Assembly: GCF_023638035.1 (NCBI RefSeq)
Contig: NZ_JAKRVX010000001.1
Span: 124,001-188,000, forward strand
Source: Natronocalculus amylovorans
Lineage (GTDB): Archaea; Halobacteriota; Halobacteria; Halobacteriales; Haloferacaceae
Reading direction: 5' to 3'
Length of the DNA stretch: 64,000 nucleotides
Below, in pieces: positions 41,661-51,849 of the stretch (within the stretch, counting starts at the first letter, position 1; every line of letters begins with the position of its first letter). The translations under genes and the position numbers were made by a program. A model generated the notes under the pieces. The model did no database searches. It had not been told where the DNA came from and was given only the letters and a program-made list of their open reading frames with translations.

Positions 41661-43418
41661 TTACCGCTGGCGAGCGGTTGCAGTGATGTCGCCTTCGTAG
41701 ACAACGCCCCGTTCTGCATCGAGCGTTACAGTGTCACCAGTGTTGACCGTCTCAGGGAGCGGTGCACCACTGACCATCGGAATACCCAGCTCGCGGGCAA
41801 CAACTGCGGGATAGCCGGTCATTCCGGCTCTCGCGTCAATGATGCCTGCAAGTTTTTTCACGTCACCAGTGAACTCGCCATCAAATCCTGCTGGAAGGAA
41901 CAGAATTGAACCATCTGCAACAGTGGAAAGATCCCCATCCTCGCTTCGAGCGATCGGTCCCGAAACGCGACCACCGGCAATCCGTTTCCCGGTCGCAATT
42001 GTTTCTGCAGCCACGTGGACTTTGAGCATATTCGTTGTGTTTGCACCTTCCATCTCGGTCATCATTCCGGAGAGCACAACGATCGTATCACCGCTTTTTG
42101 CGGCACCTGAATCGAGTGCTGCTTGCACACCATCAGTCAGCACGTCGTCAATTCCGTTGCTGTACTCAATGTAGTGTGGCTGAACGCCCCACGAAAGCGC
42201 CAGTTGGCGGCGGATGCGATCGTTCGGAGAGGTTGCAACGATCGGGACACCTGGGCGGAACTTTGCCGTTTTTCGAGCCGTGTAGCCGGACTCGGATGCA
42301 GCGACAACAGCTGCGGCACCGATATCTCGTGCAAGATAGCGAGCCGATCGGGCCAACGCCTCTGTCCGAGAGGCATCCGTTGCGGTTGGAACCCGCTGTT
42401 CGATATTTTCTGCATACTCTTCGCTTGATTCAACCTGTTTAACGATGTTTGCCATCGTCTCAACAACACGAACAGGATGCCTGCCAATCGCTGTTTCGCC
42501 GGAGAGCATCACCGCATCGGTCCCATCAAGAACCGCATTTGCAACATCTGAAGCTTCTGCACGAGTTGGTCGTCGTGACTGGACCATCGAGTCGAGCATC
42601 TCAGTGGCGGTGATGACAGGGACGCCAGCAGCGACACATTTGTTGATAATCCGTTTCTGTATAATTGGGACGTCTTCAAGCGGGCACTCCACACCGAGAT
42701 CGCCACGAGCAACCATCACACCAGCTGCAGCAGCAACAATCTCATCGAGATTCTCCACTGCGCCTGCACGCTCGATTTTTGCAATCACTGGAATGTCTCC
42801 ACCGCCAAACTCATCGAGCTGATCAATAATCTCATACACGTCCTCTCCATCCCGGACGAAACTTGCAGCAACGAAGTCAGCCCCCTTGTTTGCTGCGAGT
42901 TGCAGTTCATTGAGATCACCAGGTGTAATCAATTCAATATCGAGATCGACACCGGGAACATTGACACCTTTTCGGCTGGTCAGCCCACCACCCGAGATAA
43001 TCTCTGCATACACAGTTTCACCGTCGACCCGTTCAACGATCGCCTCAATTCGGCCATCATCGAGAAGAATTGTGTCACCAGCTTCTGCAGCACCGATCGA
43101 CACTGAGAGCCCAACCTCGCTCGGTGTAGCGTCGTCACCTTCAACGAACGCGACGGTTGAGCCAGTTTCAAGTTCGATCTCGCCGTCGATTGCAGCGGTT
43201 CTGACTTCTGGACCCTTCAGGTCGACCATTACTGCGAGTGGGTCTTCCGAGATTGCGTCAACTGCCCGGACACGGTCGATTACATCTGCCCGATGTTCTG
43301 TCGTTCCATGGCTTGCGTTCAACCGTGCAACAGACATCCCAGCGTCCGCCAATGCTTCGATCGTTGCCCGGTCATCAGACGCAGGACCGAGTGTACAAAC
43401 GATTTTTGCGTTTCTCAT
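41661..43418 (-). CDS. pyk: Pyruvate kinase with C-terminal PEP-utiliser mobile domain
   Basis: A 585-residue enzyme making pyruvate and ATP from PEP. It starts MRNAKIVCTLGPASDD (ATG 43418), followed by VARLNASHG, VMVDLKGPEVRT and VIAKIERAGAVEN with the catalytic lysine. After the allosteric C domain, about 80 extra residues (DGSILFLPAGFDGE...DARAGMTGYPAVVARELGIPMVSG) form a domain homologous to the phosphohistidine domain of PEP synthase; the catalytic His is not present (the motif reads AGMTGYPAVV). Such tails occur in Bacillus and haloarchaeal enzymes. A TrmB-like site lies 41 bases upstream. Confidence 0.93.
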   Translation of the reverse strand: MRNAKIVCTLGPASDDRATIEALADAGMSVARLNASHGTTEHRADVIDRVRAVDAISEDPLAVMVDLKGPEVRTAAIDGEIELETGSTVAFVEGDDATPSEVGLSVSIGAAEAGDTILLDDGRIEAIVERVDGETVYAEIISGGGLTSRKGVNVPGVDLDIELITPGDLNELQLAANKGADFVAASFVRDGEDVYEIIDQLDEFGGGDIPVIAKIERAGAVENLDEIVAAAAGVMVARGDLGVECPLEDVPIIQKRIINKCVAAGVPVITATEMLDSMVQSRRPTRAEASDVANAVLDGTDAVMLSGETAIGRHPVRVVETMANIVKQVESSEEYAENIEQRVPTATDASRTEALARSARYLARDIGAAAVVAASESGYTARKTAKFRPGVPIVATSPNDRIRRQLALSWGVQPHYIEYSNGIDDVLTDGVQAALDSGAAKSGDTIVVLSGMMTEMEGANTTNMLKVHVAAETIATGKRIAGGRVSGPIARSEDGDLSTVADGSILFLPAGFDGEFTGDVKKLAGIIDARAGMTGYPAVVARELGIPMVSGAPLPETVNTGDTVTLDAERGVVYEGDITATARQR

Positions 43419-43458
43419 AATTGCGCTTGGACGGACTGGCTGAAAAAGCCCTATGAAA

Positions 43459-43474
43459 CACTCGAAACCGAGTG
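43459..43474. promoter_or_regulatory. TrmB-like inverted repeat upstream of pyruvate kinase
   Basis: CACTCG and CGAGTG, 6-bp perfect arms around AAAC, equivalent to CACT-N7-GAGTG. It differs from the published Halobacterium TrmB motif TACT-N7/8-GAGTA only in the two outermost bases. It lies 41-56 bases before the ATG, immediately upstream of a weak TATA-like TTCATAG (plus 43451-43457). Confidence 0.5.
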
Positions 43475-43517
43475 AATATTCATCCAGAACGAAACCGACG
43501 AACAAACCTGCCAATAG

Positions 43518-43526
43518 TATTATATG
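43518..43526 (+). promoter_or_regulatory. TATA element for the 43549 membrane protein
   Basis: TATTATATG centred 27 bases before the GTG at 43549. This spacing selects that GTG as a leaderless start, over the TTG at 43528 which would overlap the promoter. Confidence 0.55.
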
Positions 43527-43548
43527 ATTGTACAGGGACAGCTACTGT

Positions 43549-44073
43549 GTGAGCACACACGGTGTGTGGAGCTTTCGAACCGAAACCGGATACGCCCGCC
43601 TCGCAAACGGAGCCCTCCACTTCAGCAGCGACATCCAGTCGTACAGCCGCGGACAGCTAGCAAAGCTAAAACATGCGTCGCGATGGGAGCAGTTACTATT
43701 GATTTTCACACCAGTCGCATTTGTACGTCTACTATATGACTCCGTAGGGATACTTATCACAAGCTCTGCGGCCTCAACAGTACGCTCAGGTGAGTTCTTT
43801 GGAGTGCTGTTGATGGTTGCAGGAGTTGTTGGTGTTCTCTCACTGATTCTGTACCGATCGATCCGAAGCAGCGCAAAAATTCCGCTTGCAGATATTACAT
43901 TGGTCCAGATCACCCACGAAGATAGAGAGCTGACAATCAGATACGAGCGTGATATGGAAACCGAAGAGAACACAACGGTCGCCCGGACGGATGCGGATCT
44001 TCAGGATGCGATCGAGATGTTGGAACTCAAAGGGGTGAACGTTGCTCGGAATCCGTCGTACGAACGGAATTAA
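43549..44073 (+). CDS. Hypothetical two-helix membrane protein
   Basis: A 174-residue protein I do not recognise. About 50 residues of mixed strand-like sequence come first (WSFRTETGYARLANGALHFSS), then two membrane helices (LLLIFTPVAFVRLLYDSVGIL and FFGVLLMVAGVVGVLSLILY), then a soluble end with ITLVQITHEDRELTIRYERD and an Asp/Glu-rich helix. The layout resembles small PH-like membrane proteins, but this is only an impression. GTG 43549 is chosen from the promoter. It converges on metS, whose stop follows directly. Confidence 0.6.
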   Translation: MSTHGVWSFRTETGYARLANGALHFSSDIQSYSRGQLAKLKHASRWEQLLLIFTPVAFVRLLYDSVGILITSSAASTVRSGEFFGVLLMVAGVVGVLSLILYRSIRSSAKIPLADITLVQITHEDRELTIRYERDMETEENTTVARTDADLQDAIEMLELKGVNVARNPSYERN

Positions 44074-46167
44074 TTACCGTACACGAGTGCCTGGAACCGA
44101 ATCGCCGTGTGTCGTCAAGATGTCCGCTTGTTCGCCGGCTGCAAGCAACATTCCGTTGGACTCAACGCCAAACAGCTCTGCTTTTTCAAGATTTGCAACG
44201 ATCACAACACGGGTACCTTCGAGTTCGTCAAGGTCGTGTAGCTGTTTGATCCCGGCGACGATCTGGCGCGTTTCTGCACCGATGTCAACCGTCACCTTCG
44301 CGAGTTTGTCTGCACCCTCAATACCGTCTGCAGAGATAATCTCACCAATTCGGAGATCAAGTGCTTGGAACTCATCAAAGCTAATTCGATTATCTTCGAG
44401 CGGTTCAATGTCAATGTCGGTTTCGGTGTCGGTGTCGGTTTCAGTCATCTCTGTCTCGTCGTCTGTTTCCTCTGGTGGCTCATCGGAGGTTGCTTCTTTT
44501 ACACGAGCATCGAGCTTCTCGTTCAGCTCTTCAACACGTTCGTCAGGAATCTTCTCAAACAGTTCGCTCGGCTCATCGAACGATGCTTGCGGTGGTTCAA
44601 GTGCTGCGTCAACGGTTACATCATGGACGGATCCAGTTTCGCCGATCTGACTCCACAGTTCGTCACACCGATCGGGTGCGATTGGGGAGAAGAGGACAGC
44701 GATCGCTTTGGCGATCTGGACACAGTCGAAAATAACCTGTGCCGCCTTATTTGGGTCTTCGTCGGTGAGTTTCCACGGCTCATTGCGCTGGATGTACTCG
44801 TTTCCGAACCGTGCAAGGTCTACTGCTGCGTTGCCTGCATGACGGATCGAATAGTCGTTCACACCGGCCGTGAAATCGTCGATCGCCTGCTCAATCCGCT
44901 CTTCAACTGCTTGTGAGACGGATGCGTCCGGTGTTCCCTCGTAGTTGCGGTACGCGAACAACAGCGATCGGTAGAGGAAGTTTCCAACCGTTCCAACTAG
45001 TTCGTTGTTCACACGATCGCGGAACTTCTCCCACGAGAAGTCAACGTCCTGCTGGAACCCGCCGTTGGTGGCGATATAGTACCGAAGGAGGTCCGGGTGG
45101 AAGCCTTCATCAATGTATTCGTTCGCCCACACTGCACGGTTTCGGCTCGTCGAGAAGCCTTTGCCGCCAAGCGTGACAAACCCGGATGCCATGACCGCTC
45201 GTGGTGTGTTGTAGCCTGCACCTTCGAGCATTGCCGGCCAGAAGATCGTGTGATGCTGAATGATATCGCGGCCGATGATATGGACGATCTCACCGTCGTC
45301 CTTCCATGTGCGCTCCCAATCGTAGACATCCTCACCGACTCGATCGGTGTATTGTTGTGTGGACGCGATGTATTCGATCGGCGCATCAACCCAGACATAG
45401 AGCACCAGTTCGTCTTCGTTCTCGCCCGGATAGTCGATTCCCCAATCCATGTCACGAGTGATACACCAATCTTGGAGTCCGGATTCGATCCACTCGCGTG
45501 GTTGATTTCGGGCATTTGAGGTTCCTTCAAGATTGTCAAGGAACGAGGAGAGATAGTCGGAAAACGCCGACACACGGAAGAACTTGTGTGTTCGGTTGCG
45601 ATACTCAGCAGGGTTTCCTGAAAGCGTAGAGACTGGCTCTTTGATCTCTCCGGGTTCAAGATGGCGTTGGCATCCCTCATCACACTCATCACCGCGAGCA
45701 TGCTCGCCACAGTATGGACAGGTCCCCTCAACGTATCGATCGGGGAGATACTGATCGTCAACTGGGTCGTAGGCTACCATGATCTCTTTTTCGTAGATGT
45801 GGCCTGCCTCATCCAGCGCGTTGACAATCGATTTGGTTAGGTCGGTGTTTGTCTCGTCGTGGGTATGTCCGTAGTTGTCAAAATCGATGTTAAATTTCGG
45901 GAAGATTTCGGTGTACTTCTCGTGCCAACTCAGTGCAAACTCCTCCGGGGAGACACCTTCTTTGTCGGCGTTGACCGCAACCGGTGTACCGTGCATATCG
46001 GAACCAGAAACAAACGCGGTTTGTTGGCCCAACTGGCGAAGTGCACGTGAGTAGACATCACCACCAACATACGTCCGAAGGTGGCCAACGTGGATATCAC
46101 CGTTCGCGTACGGGAGTCCACAGGTCACCACCGCTGGTGTATCCGTTGGAAAATCATCGTGGCTCAT
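44074..46167 (-). CDS. metG: Methionyl-tRNA synthetase
   Basis: A 697-residue class I synthetase. The HIGH motif is HVGH near residue 22, the zinc knuckle CPYCGEHARGDECDEGC lies near 145, and KMSKS appears as GFSTSRN near 335. A C-terminal tRNA-binding OB domain (FQALDLRIGEIISADGIEGADKLAKV) is joined by a very acidic linker with alternating Thr-Asp (TETDTDTETDIDIE), encoded by a simple GTCGGT-type repeat at about 44413-44445. The appended domain helps hold tRNA. Divergent from the histidine kinase gene. Confidence 0.95.
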   Translation of the reverse strand: MSHDDFPTDTPAVVTCGLPYANGDIHVGHLRTYVGGDVYSRALRQLGQQTAFVSGSDMHGTPVAVNADKEGVSPEEFALSWHEKYTEIFPKFNIDFDNYGHTHDETNTDLTKSIVNALDEAGHIYEKEIMVAYDPVDDQYLPDRYVEGTCPYCGEHARGDECDEGCQRHLEPGEIKEPVSTLSGNPAEYRNRTHKFFRVSAFSDYLSSFLDNLEGTSNARNQPREWIESGLQDWCITRDMDWGIDYPGENEDELVLYVWVDAPIEYIASTQQYTDRVGEDVYDWERTWKDDGEIVHIIGRDIIQHHTIFWPAMLEGAGYNTPRAVMASGFVTLGGKGFSTSRNRAVWANEYIDEGFHPDLLRYYIATNGGFQQDVDFSWEKFRDRVNNELVGTVGNFLYRSLLFAYRNYEGTPDASVSQAVEERIEQAIDDFTAGVNDYSIRHAGNAAVDLARFGNEYIQRNEPWKLTDEDPNKAAQVIFDCVQIAKAIAVLFSPIAPDRCDELWSQIGETGSVHDVTVDAALEPPQASFDEPSELFEKIPDERVEELNEKLDARVKEATSDEPPEETDDETEMTETDTDTETDIDIEPLEDNRISFDEFQALDLRIGEIISADGIEGADKLAKVTVDIGAETRQIVAGIKQLHDLDELEGTRVVIVANLEKAELFGVESNGMLLAAGEQADILTTHGDSVPGTRVR

Positions 46168-46347
46168 TGGTTTGTATGCATACGTACGCTACGTGACGCA
46201 TCTAAAACCCGCGGATTCGTTCTGCAATGATCAGACATAATCGTAACAGGCAGACACAGATGGGCCATGGGATTTATTATCTGGTACTTGTTACCGTGTA
46301 GTAATGTTTGCCGGTAGCGATTGGAACAGTGACATAACGAGAGTACA

Positions 46348-48225
46348 ATGAGCAGTACCGATTTTGCCTCCGAAACGAGTATTTTATTCCAAGAGGCTCC
46401 CGACCCAATCGTTAGATACACTTTTGTTGATTCTGAGCCAATAATTTTAGCCGTTAACCCCGCATTTGAGTCGCTCTTTGGCTACGGTGCAGATGATGTC
46501 GTTGGACAGTCATTTGATGAGACCCTGGTCCCGAAAACAGCCCGGTCTAATATTACAACGCTTAACGATCGTATTCGTTCAAACGAACAGGTTGAGGACG
46601 TTGTCACACGAAAAACTGCAGACGGCGTCCGCTACTTTCGACTCAGAAACGTTCGGATCCCCAATGCAGATCCTCCTGAGTGGTTTGCAATCTACACCGA
46701 TTTAACACCCGAAAAAGAGCGCGAAAAGCGACTTGAACAGTATGAGATGCTTGTCGAAGCGATTGGGGATCCGATGTACGTCTTGGACGCTGATGGTAAA
46801 ATTCAGACTGTCAACCGGGCAATGACCGCTGCGATCGGCTGGAGTGAGTCCGAACTTATCGGTGCATTTCCGGAGCGGTTCATGCCCGAGGAGAGTATTA
46901 AAACTGCAGCGGCTGCGATTACAGAGATTCTCAAGAGCGATGAAAAGGAGTGGAAAACGGTCGAGCTATCTGTTACTCACGCAGATGGTCACACGCTCAT
47001 CTGTGAAGACAACCTCGCAGTAATCACCGATACTGGTGGTAACTTTGCAGGCTCTGTAGGTGTTATCCGTGACATTTCGGATCGGAAAGCATACGAAAAA
47101 ACGCTTACAGCGTTACAGCAGACGACGCGTGAGTTGCTTACCGCATCGTCAATCGACGAAACCCTCGATATTGCGACCACTGCAGCATGGGATGTTCTCG
47201 ATGCTCCGTTTTCGACGATTCTCATCCACGATGACGAGGCGGACGTTCTCCGGCCAACTCTACTCACTGATGAATTGAATGAATTATATGAGACGACCGC
47301 CGAGCGACTCACATTTGCGGTTGGAGAAGGGTTAACGGGGTCTGCATTTGAGTCACAGACACCAGAAAGATATTCAGATATTCAGACGGAGCCGGAAATG
47401 GCTCGAGAGGATCCAGAGGTACGAACCCTGCTCTTGTATCCGCTTGGAGAACACGGAGTGTTTTTATTTGGTTCACCGGTCGTTGATGGTTTCGACCCGG
47501 TTGACGAGCACTTTGCAGAGATTTTATCAACGACAACAAAAGCAGCCCTTGACACGGCGGTCAATCACGAAGAGTTGCTCTCAAGAGAGAATGCGCTTGA
47601 GCGGCAAAACGAGCGGCTGGAAGCATTTGCGAGCGTCGTCTCACACGATTTGCGGAACCCGCTAAACATTGCACAAGGCTACCTTGATTTAGTTGAGATG
47701 GAAACGGACCCCCAAAAACAACAGCAGTTTGTAACACAAACACAAGAGGCGCTCGATCGGATCGAAAGGCTCGTTGAGAACCTCTTGACAATCGCACGAG
47801 AAGGCAAACAGATCGAAGATCCGGTGCCGCTCGCCTTAGAGTCGATCGCACAGGCCGCGAAAGAAACAGTTGGCGTACCATCAGAGCGGTTTACTACTGA
47901 GACGCTTCCAGCGATCGAGGGTGATCCGAGTCGGGTTCAACAGCTCTTTGAGAATCTCTTGTCGAATGCAGTAACACACGGAGGAGAAACAGTCACCGTA
48001 ACCGTCGGAACACTACGAGAAACAGACCGTTCGGGGTTCTATGTTGCCGATGATGGACCCGGTATTGACGAGTCACTCATAGATTCTGTGTTCGAGTGGG
48101 GAGTGACAAGCGAGCGTTCCGGAACCGGATTAGGCCTTGCAATCGTCTCCGACATTGCCGAAGCACATGGTTGGAACGTTGTTGTAACGAATGACGATGG
48201 CGCACGGTTCGAATTTTGGTTCTAA
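46348..48225 (+). CDS. PAS-PAS-GAF sensor histidine kinase
   Basis: A 625-residue cytoplasmic kinase without membrane helices. PAS domains lie at about 10-120 and 130-245 (ending DITDRK-like [13 protein letters not shown]), a GAF domain at 255-400, the HisKA dimerisation helix with H433 ([13 protein letters not shown]) and the ATPase domain at about 515-625 ([28 protein letters not shown]). It probably senses a redox or small-molecule signal in the cytoplasm. No response regulator is adjacent. Its C-terminal half is close to that of the kinase at 57290. Confidence 0.9.
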   Translation: MSSTDFASETSILFQEAPDPIVRYTFVDSEPIILAVNPAFESLFGYGADDVVGQSFDETLVPKTARSNITTLNDRIRSNEQVEDVVTRKTADGVRYFRLRNVRIPNADPPEWFAIYTDLTPEKEREKRLEQYEMLVEAIGDPMYVLDADGKIQTVNRAMTAAIGWSESELIGAFPERFMPEESIKTAAAAITEILKSDEKEWKTVELSVTHADGHTLICEDNLAVITDTGGNFAGSVGVIRDISDRKAYEKTLTALQQTTRELLTASSIDETLDIATTAAWDVLDAPFSTILIHDDEADVLRPTLLTDELNELYETTAERLTFAVGEGLTGSAFESQTPERYSDIQTEPEMAREDPEVRTLLLYPLGEHGVFLFGSPVVDGFDPVDEHFAEILSTTTKAALDTAVNHEELLSRENALERQNERLEAFASVVSHDLRNPLNIAQGYLDLVEMETDPQKQQQFVTQTQEALDRIERLVENLLTIAREGKQIEDPVPLALESIAQAAKETVGVPSERFTTETLPAIEGDPSRVQQLFENLLSNAVTHGGETVTVTVGTLRETDRSGFYVADDGPGIDESLIDSVFEWGVTSERSGTGLGLAIVSDIAEAHGWNVVVTNDDGARFEFWF

Positions 48226-49307
48226 GCCGAATTGCCAGCTCTACGGAGTCGGTCGAGATCAGAAAGAAACGACTCACACAGTGACTGGGTCACGTGTGGC
48301 ATACAGACAATTCGAAGTGTGCCATCAGCGGTTGTTGCTATTCGCCAGCCCTCCGATCGAAGTGCCGTAAACAACTCACGCGGGATGTCTGCAGCAACGA
48401 GCGGAAGGTGTGGTGTGACGGTCTCAAATCCACGAGTAGAGAGTTCGGTTTCCAATCGTTCTGCGAGATACATGGTTCGCTCATATGTCTCTTTGTAGCC
48501 GTGTGGCCACAATGCCTCCATTGCTGCGAGGGCACCAGCAACGCCAGCGCCGCTTCGTGTACCTGTGAGGGTTGCCTGCGTTGGTGATTCAAGATACGGT
48601 GTCTCAATCGCGAGTTCGTCGAGTAGCGATGGATCACGGACCAATAGCCCACCAGCAGGGATTGTTGCCTGCCCAAATTTGTGTGGATCGATCGTCAATG
48701 AATCAATACCAGCAGCAAAGCTCCATGCGTGGTCGGTAAACGGGAGCACAAACCCACCCCATGCAGCGTCAACGTGCATTACTGCATCAACACGGTGAGC
48801 AATATCGGTTAGTTCTGGAATTGGATCAACACGGCCGTACGCTGTTGAACCAGCAACGCCAACAACCAACACCGTATCTTCGTCGACCGCATTCTCGACG
48901 GCTGTGAGGTCTGCCCGATGGTCTTCGTCTGTTGGAACGGTACGAAGTTCAACATTGAGGACGGTGGCTGCTTTGTTGAAACTAAAATGAAGACTTTCTG
49001 GAGCGACAATATTTGGTGTTTTGGTAGCCGATCGGTTTCTGGCTGCATGCACCGCCTGAATGTTCGACTCAGTACCACCGCTAGTGATGTACCCCGTTGC
49101 GGTTGGTTCACCAACAATATCGGCGAGTAGGTTGACAGCCTTTGACTCAATCTTTGCGATTGACTGATATGTCATTGGGTCGCCAGGGTTCGTTGTCAAA
49201 AACTCGGTTGCCGCAGCGACTGCGTCCGGATGTGGTCGCGTACACATTGAGGACAACACGCGATCGAAAGATTGCGGCTGTGGATGATCCCTACAAAGCG
49301 GTTGCAT
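48222..49307 (-). CDS. mfnA: L-aspartate/L-tyrosine decarboxylase MfnA
   Basis: A PLP enzyme of about 361 residues. The PLP lysine is K210 in DPHKFGQ; the substrate/PLP loop is [17 protein letters not shown], and [13 protein letters not shown] carries the ring-binding Asp. In archaea MfnA decarboxylates tyrosine (methanofuran) or aspartate to beta-alanine for CoA; haloarchaea lack methanofuran, so the aspartate role is likelier. ATG 49307 ([20 protein letters not shown]) is preferred over an ATG one codon and a GTG two codons earlier. It overlaps the converging kinase gene by 4 bases. Confidence 0.88.
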   Translation of the reverse strand: MQPLCRDHPQPQSFDRVLSSMCTRPHPDAVAAATEFLTTNPGDPMTYQSIAKIESKAVNLLADIVGEPTATGYITSGGTESNIQAVHAARNRSATKTPNIVAPESLHFSFNKAATVLNVELRTVPTDEDHRADLTAVENAVDEDTVLVVGVAGSTAYGRVDPIPELTDIAHRVDAVMHVDAAWGGFVLPFTDHAWSFAAGIDSLTIDPHKFGQATIPAGGLLVRDPSLLDELAIETPYLESPTQATLTGTRSGAGVAGALAAMEALWPHGYKETYERTMYLAERLETELSTRGFETVTPHLPLVAADIPRELFTALRSEGWRIATTADGTLRIVCMPHVTQSLCESFLSDLDRLRRAGNSA

Positions 49308-49361
49308 CATCACACGATATCAGAAACAACAAATTAGCTGTTCCGTTCTCTTTTGGCTGTG

Positions 49362-51737
49362 TTAGCGAACGGAATCTAAGAGGAGTTTCTGTTCAACACG
49401 CTTGACTTCGTGTTGAACATCCCGAACTGCATCGATATTAGGCGATAGTGAGCTAATACCCTGCTCGACGAGGTAGCGAACCATCGCTGGTTTTGAGGCA
49501 GCTTGCCCACAAATACTCGTATTAACATCGAGTTCCCTGCACGTTTCGATCGTATTTGCAATCAGTTCAAGAACCGCAGGGTGGAGTTCGTCAAATCGGT
49601 CTGCGACGTTCTCGTTGTTACGATCGACAGCAAGCGTGTACTGTGTTAGATCGTTCGTCCCGAACGATGCAAAATCAATGCCGGTCTGTGCAATCTCCTC
49701 AATACAGAGTGCGCTTGCTGGTGTCTCGATCATCACACCCCAACGACGTTTTGAGAGATCAATACCCGCAGACTCAATGTGCTGCTTTGCACGGAGTACG
49801 TCTTCGGCATCGTTGACCAGCGGAAGCATGAGTTCAACATTATCATAGCCCATATCATAGAGCCGTTTAAATGCAGCAAGCTCTTGGCCAAAGATATCAG
49901 GCTTATCAAGACTTCTTCGGATACCACGATAGCCAAGCATTGGGTTATGTTCGGTTGGCTCACTCTCCCCACCCGCTAGTTCACGGAACTCATCTGTCGG
50001 TGCATCCATCGTCCGGACGCGAACCGGCCGTGGGTAGAATGCATCCGCAACGGTCCGAATGCCTTTGATTAGTTCATCTTGATAGCCTCGTTCCCCATGG
50101 TCTTTGATGTAGGTTTCAGGCGTTTTCCCGAGCGAAAGAACCATGTGCTCGATGCGAAGCAGGCCGACGCCGTCAGCACCGGTTGCTGCGGCCCGCTCTG
50201 CGGCTTCCGGGATTGAGACGTTGACTTTGACTTCCGTTGCGGTCATCGGTTTCACAGGCGTCTGTGGTCGGACTGAATCAATCGACTCCTGTGAAACAGC
50301 ATCCGAGGATTCAGCATCGCTCTTGCTGTCTGATCCGTCTGTCAGGTCTCCTGAGAGAACAGTCCCTTTCGAGCCATCGATTGTTACTATTTGGCCGTTT
50401 TGAAGCTCTCTTGTCGCACTTCCAGTCCCAACGACTGCTGGAACGCCGAGTTCGCGTGAGACGATCGCTGCGTGAGATGTCATTCCGCCCTCATCAGTGA
50501 CGATTGCAACGGCACGCTTCATCGCAGGAACCATATCTGGCATCGTCATCTCGGTAACAATTACATCACCGTCTGCAACCTGATCGAGGTGGTCGAGTTT
50601 GGTAACAACACGAACTGTTCCAGAAACGAGGCCTGGGCTTGACCCGAGCCCGCGAACGAGTACTGATCCATCCTCATCTTCCCCCTCGATATCCGAGTCG
50701 CCGAGTGAGCCACCATTTGCAACGAGTTCGGAGCCAGCTTTGGCAGCAGATTCACGATCGTCGGCAGTTGCATCTTCAATCTGTTTCGTTCCGGAGATCG
50801 TCGTTATCGGCCGGGATTGGAGCATGAACACGTCACCATCAACGATTGCCCACTCAACATCTTGTGGTGTCCCATAATGCGCTTCGACGATTTCTCCAAG
50901 TTCAACGAGTTTCTCGATCTCGCCATCAGAGAGCACCTGTTTGTCTCTGTGCTCCTCGTCAACTTCGAGTTCGGTTGTTTCGCCCGTTTGTGGGTCTTTA
51001 ACAAGCTTGACTTTCTTGGTAGCAATTGTCGCGGTCTCAATTGTCGCTGTCTCGCGATCGACAACATAGTTATCTGGAGAGACCGTTCCAGAGACAACAG
51101 CCTCACCAAGACCCCATGCGGCCTCAATAATAATTCGTGGCTCACCGGTGGATGGGTGACTGGTAAACATGACTCCGGATTTTTCGGCGTCAACCATCTG
51201 CTGGACAACAACCGCAATATCTACCTCATGGTGTGGGAATCCCTGTCGGTTTCGGTAGTAGATTGCGCGCTGAGAGAACAGCGATGCCCAACACTCCTTC
51301 ACACGATGGAGGAGTTTCTGTTCGGTTACGTTCAAAAACGTCTCCTGCTGTCCTGCAAAAGAGGCGTCCGGAAGATCCTCTGCAGTTGCAGACGATCGGA
51401 CTGCAACAAACGCCTCTTCATCATCGCCAATCGATCGATACGCCTCAAGGATTTCAGTACGTACCTCCTCGGGAAGCGGAGTTCCCATAATTAGATCGTA
51501 GGCAGTCTCCTCCGCTGTCGCGAGTGCGGCTGAGTCCTCCGTATCAATATCCATTGCTTCGAAGAGTTCCTCGTCGATCTCCGCTTTCTCAATGAAGTGG
51601 CGATACGTTCCCGCAGTCACCACGAATCCCGGCGGGACTGGAAGCTCAGCACCAAGAAGTTCACCAAGGGACGCCGCCTTGCCGCCGACTGTCTCAATGT
51701 CGTCAGCACGCACGTCGTCAAGCCAAAGTACAGCCAT
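49362..51737 (-). CDS. ppsA: Phosphoenolpyruvate synthase
   Basis: A 791-residue three-domain enzyme making PEP from pyruvate and ATP, the committing step of gluconeogenesis from pyruvate. The N-terminal ATP-binding domain starts WLDDVRADDIETVGGKAASLGEL. The swivelling phosphohistidine is H422 (DEGGMTSHAAIVSRELG). The C-terminal PEP/pyruvate barrel has GVMIETPAS, FGTNDLTQYTLAVDR and NTSICGQAAS. An acidic haloarchaeal spacer lies between the last two domains. A TrmB-like inverted repeat stands about 65-90 bases upstream. Confidence 0.96.
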   Translation of the reverse strand: MAVLWLDDVRADDIETVGGKAASLGELLGAELPVPPGFVVTAGTYRHFIEKAEIDEELFEAMDIDTEDSAALATAEETAYDLIMGTPLPEEVRTEILEAYRSIGDDEEAFVAVRSSATAEDLPDASFAGQQETFLNVTEQKLLHRVKECWASLFSQRAIYYRNRQGFPHHEVDIAVVVQQMVDAEKSGVMFTSHPSTGEPRIIIEAAWGLGEAVVSGTVSPDNYVVDRETATIETATIATKKVKLVKDPQTGETTELEVDEEHRDKQVLSDGEIEKLVELGEIVEAHYGTPQDVEWAIVDGDVFMLQSRPITTISGTKQIEDATADDRESAAKAGSELVANGGSLGDSDIEGEDEDGSVLVRGLGSSPGLVSGTVRVVTKLDHLDQVADGDVIVTEMTMPDMVPAMKRAVAIVTDEGGMTSHAAIVSRELGVPAVVGTGSATRELQNGQIVTIDGSKGTVLSGDLTDGSDSKSDAESSDAVSQESIDSVRPQTPVKPMTATEVKVNVSIPEAAERAAATGADGVGLLRIEHMVLSLGKTPETYIKDHGERGYQDELIKGIRTVADAFYPRPVRVRTMDAPTDEFRELAGGESEPTEHNPMLGYRGIRRSLDKPDIFGQELAAFKRLYDMGYDNVELMLPLVNDAEDVLRAKQHIESAGIDLSKRRWGVMIETPASALCIEEIAQTGIDFASFGTNDLTQYTLAVDRNNENVADRFDELHPAVLELIANTIETCRELDVNTSICGQAASKPAMVRYLVEQGISSLSPNIDAVRDVQHEVKRVEQKLLLDSVR

Positions 51738-51803
51738 TTCGTATTCGATTGATCCACCAGACAGGTAAAGAAGTTTCCGGACCGCGCAAGCGTGTAAAAA
51801 AGT

Positions 51804-51825
51804 ATACTCAAGTGTGAGTGAGTAT
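51804..51825. promoter_or_regulatory. TrmB-like inverted repeat upstream of ppsA
   Basis: ATACTCA and TGAGTAT, 7-bp perfect arms separated by 8 bases. It contains TACT-N7-GAGTG (51805-51820) and TACT-N11-GAGTA, close to the published Halobacterium TrmB motif TACT-N7/8-GAGTA. On the minus strand the AT-rich TATACTTTTTT that probably serves as TATA follows directly, so the site is in an activator position. Confidence 0.55.
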
Positions 51826-51849
51826 TCAGAAAATCACCTCTGCTACTGA

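Noticed and set aside
44413-44445. Short tandem GTCGGT/TCGGTT-like repeat as a regulatory microsatellite
   Set aside because: It encodes the Thr-Asp-rich linker of MetRS in frame, which explains the repetition.
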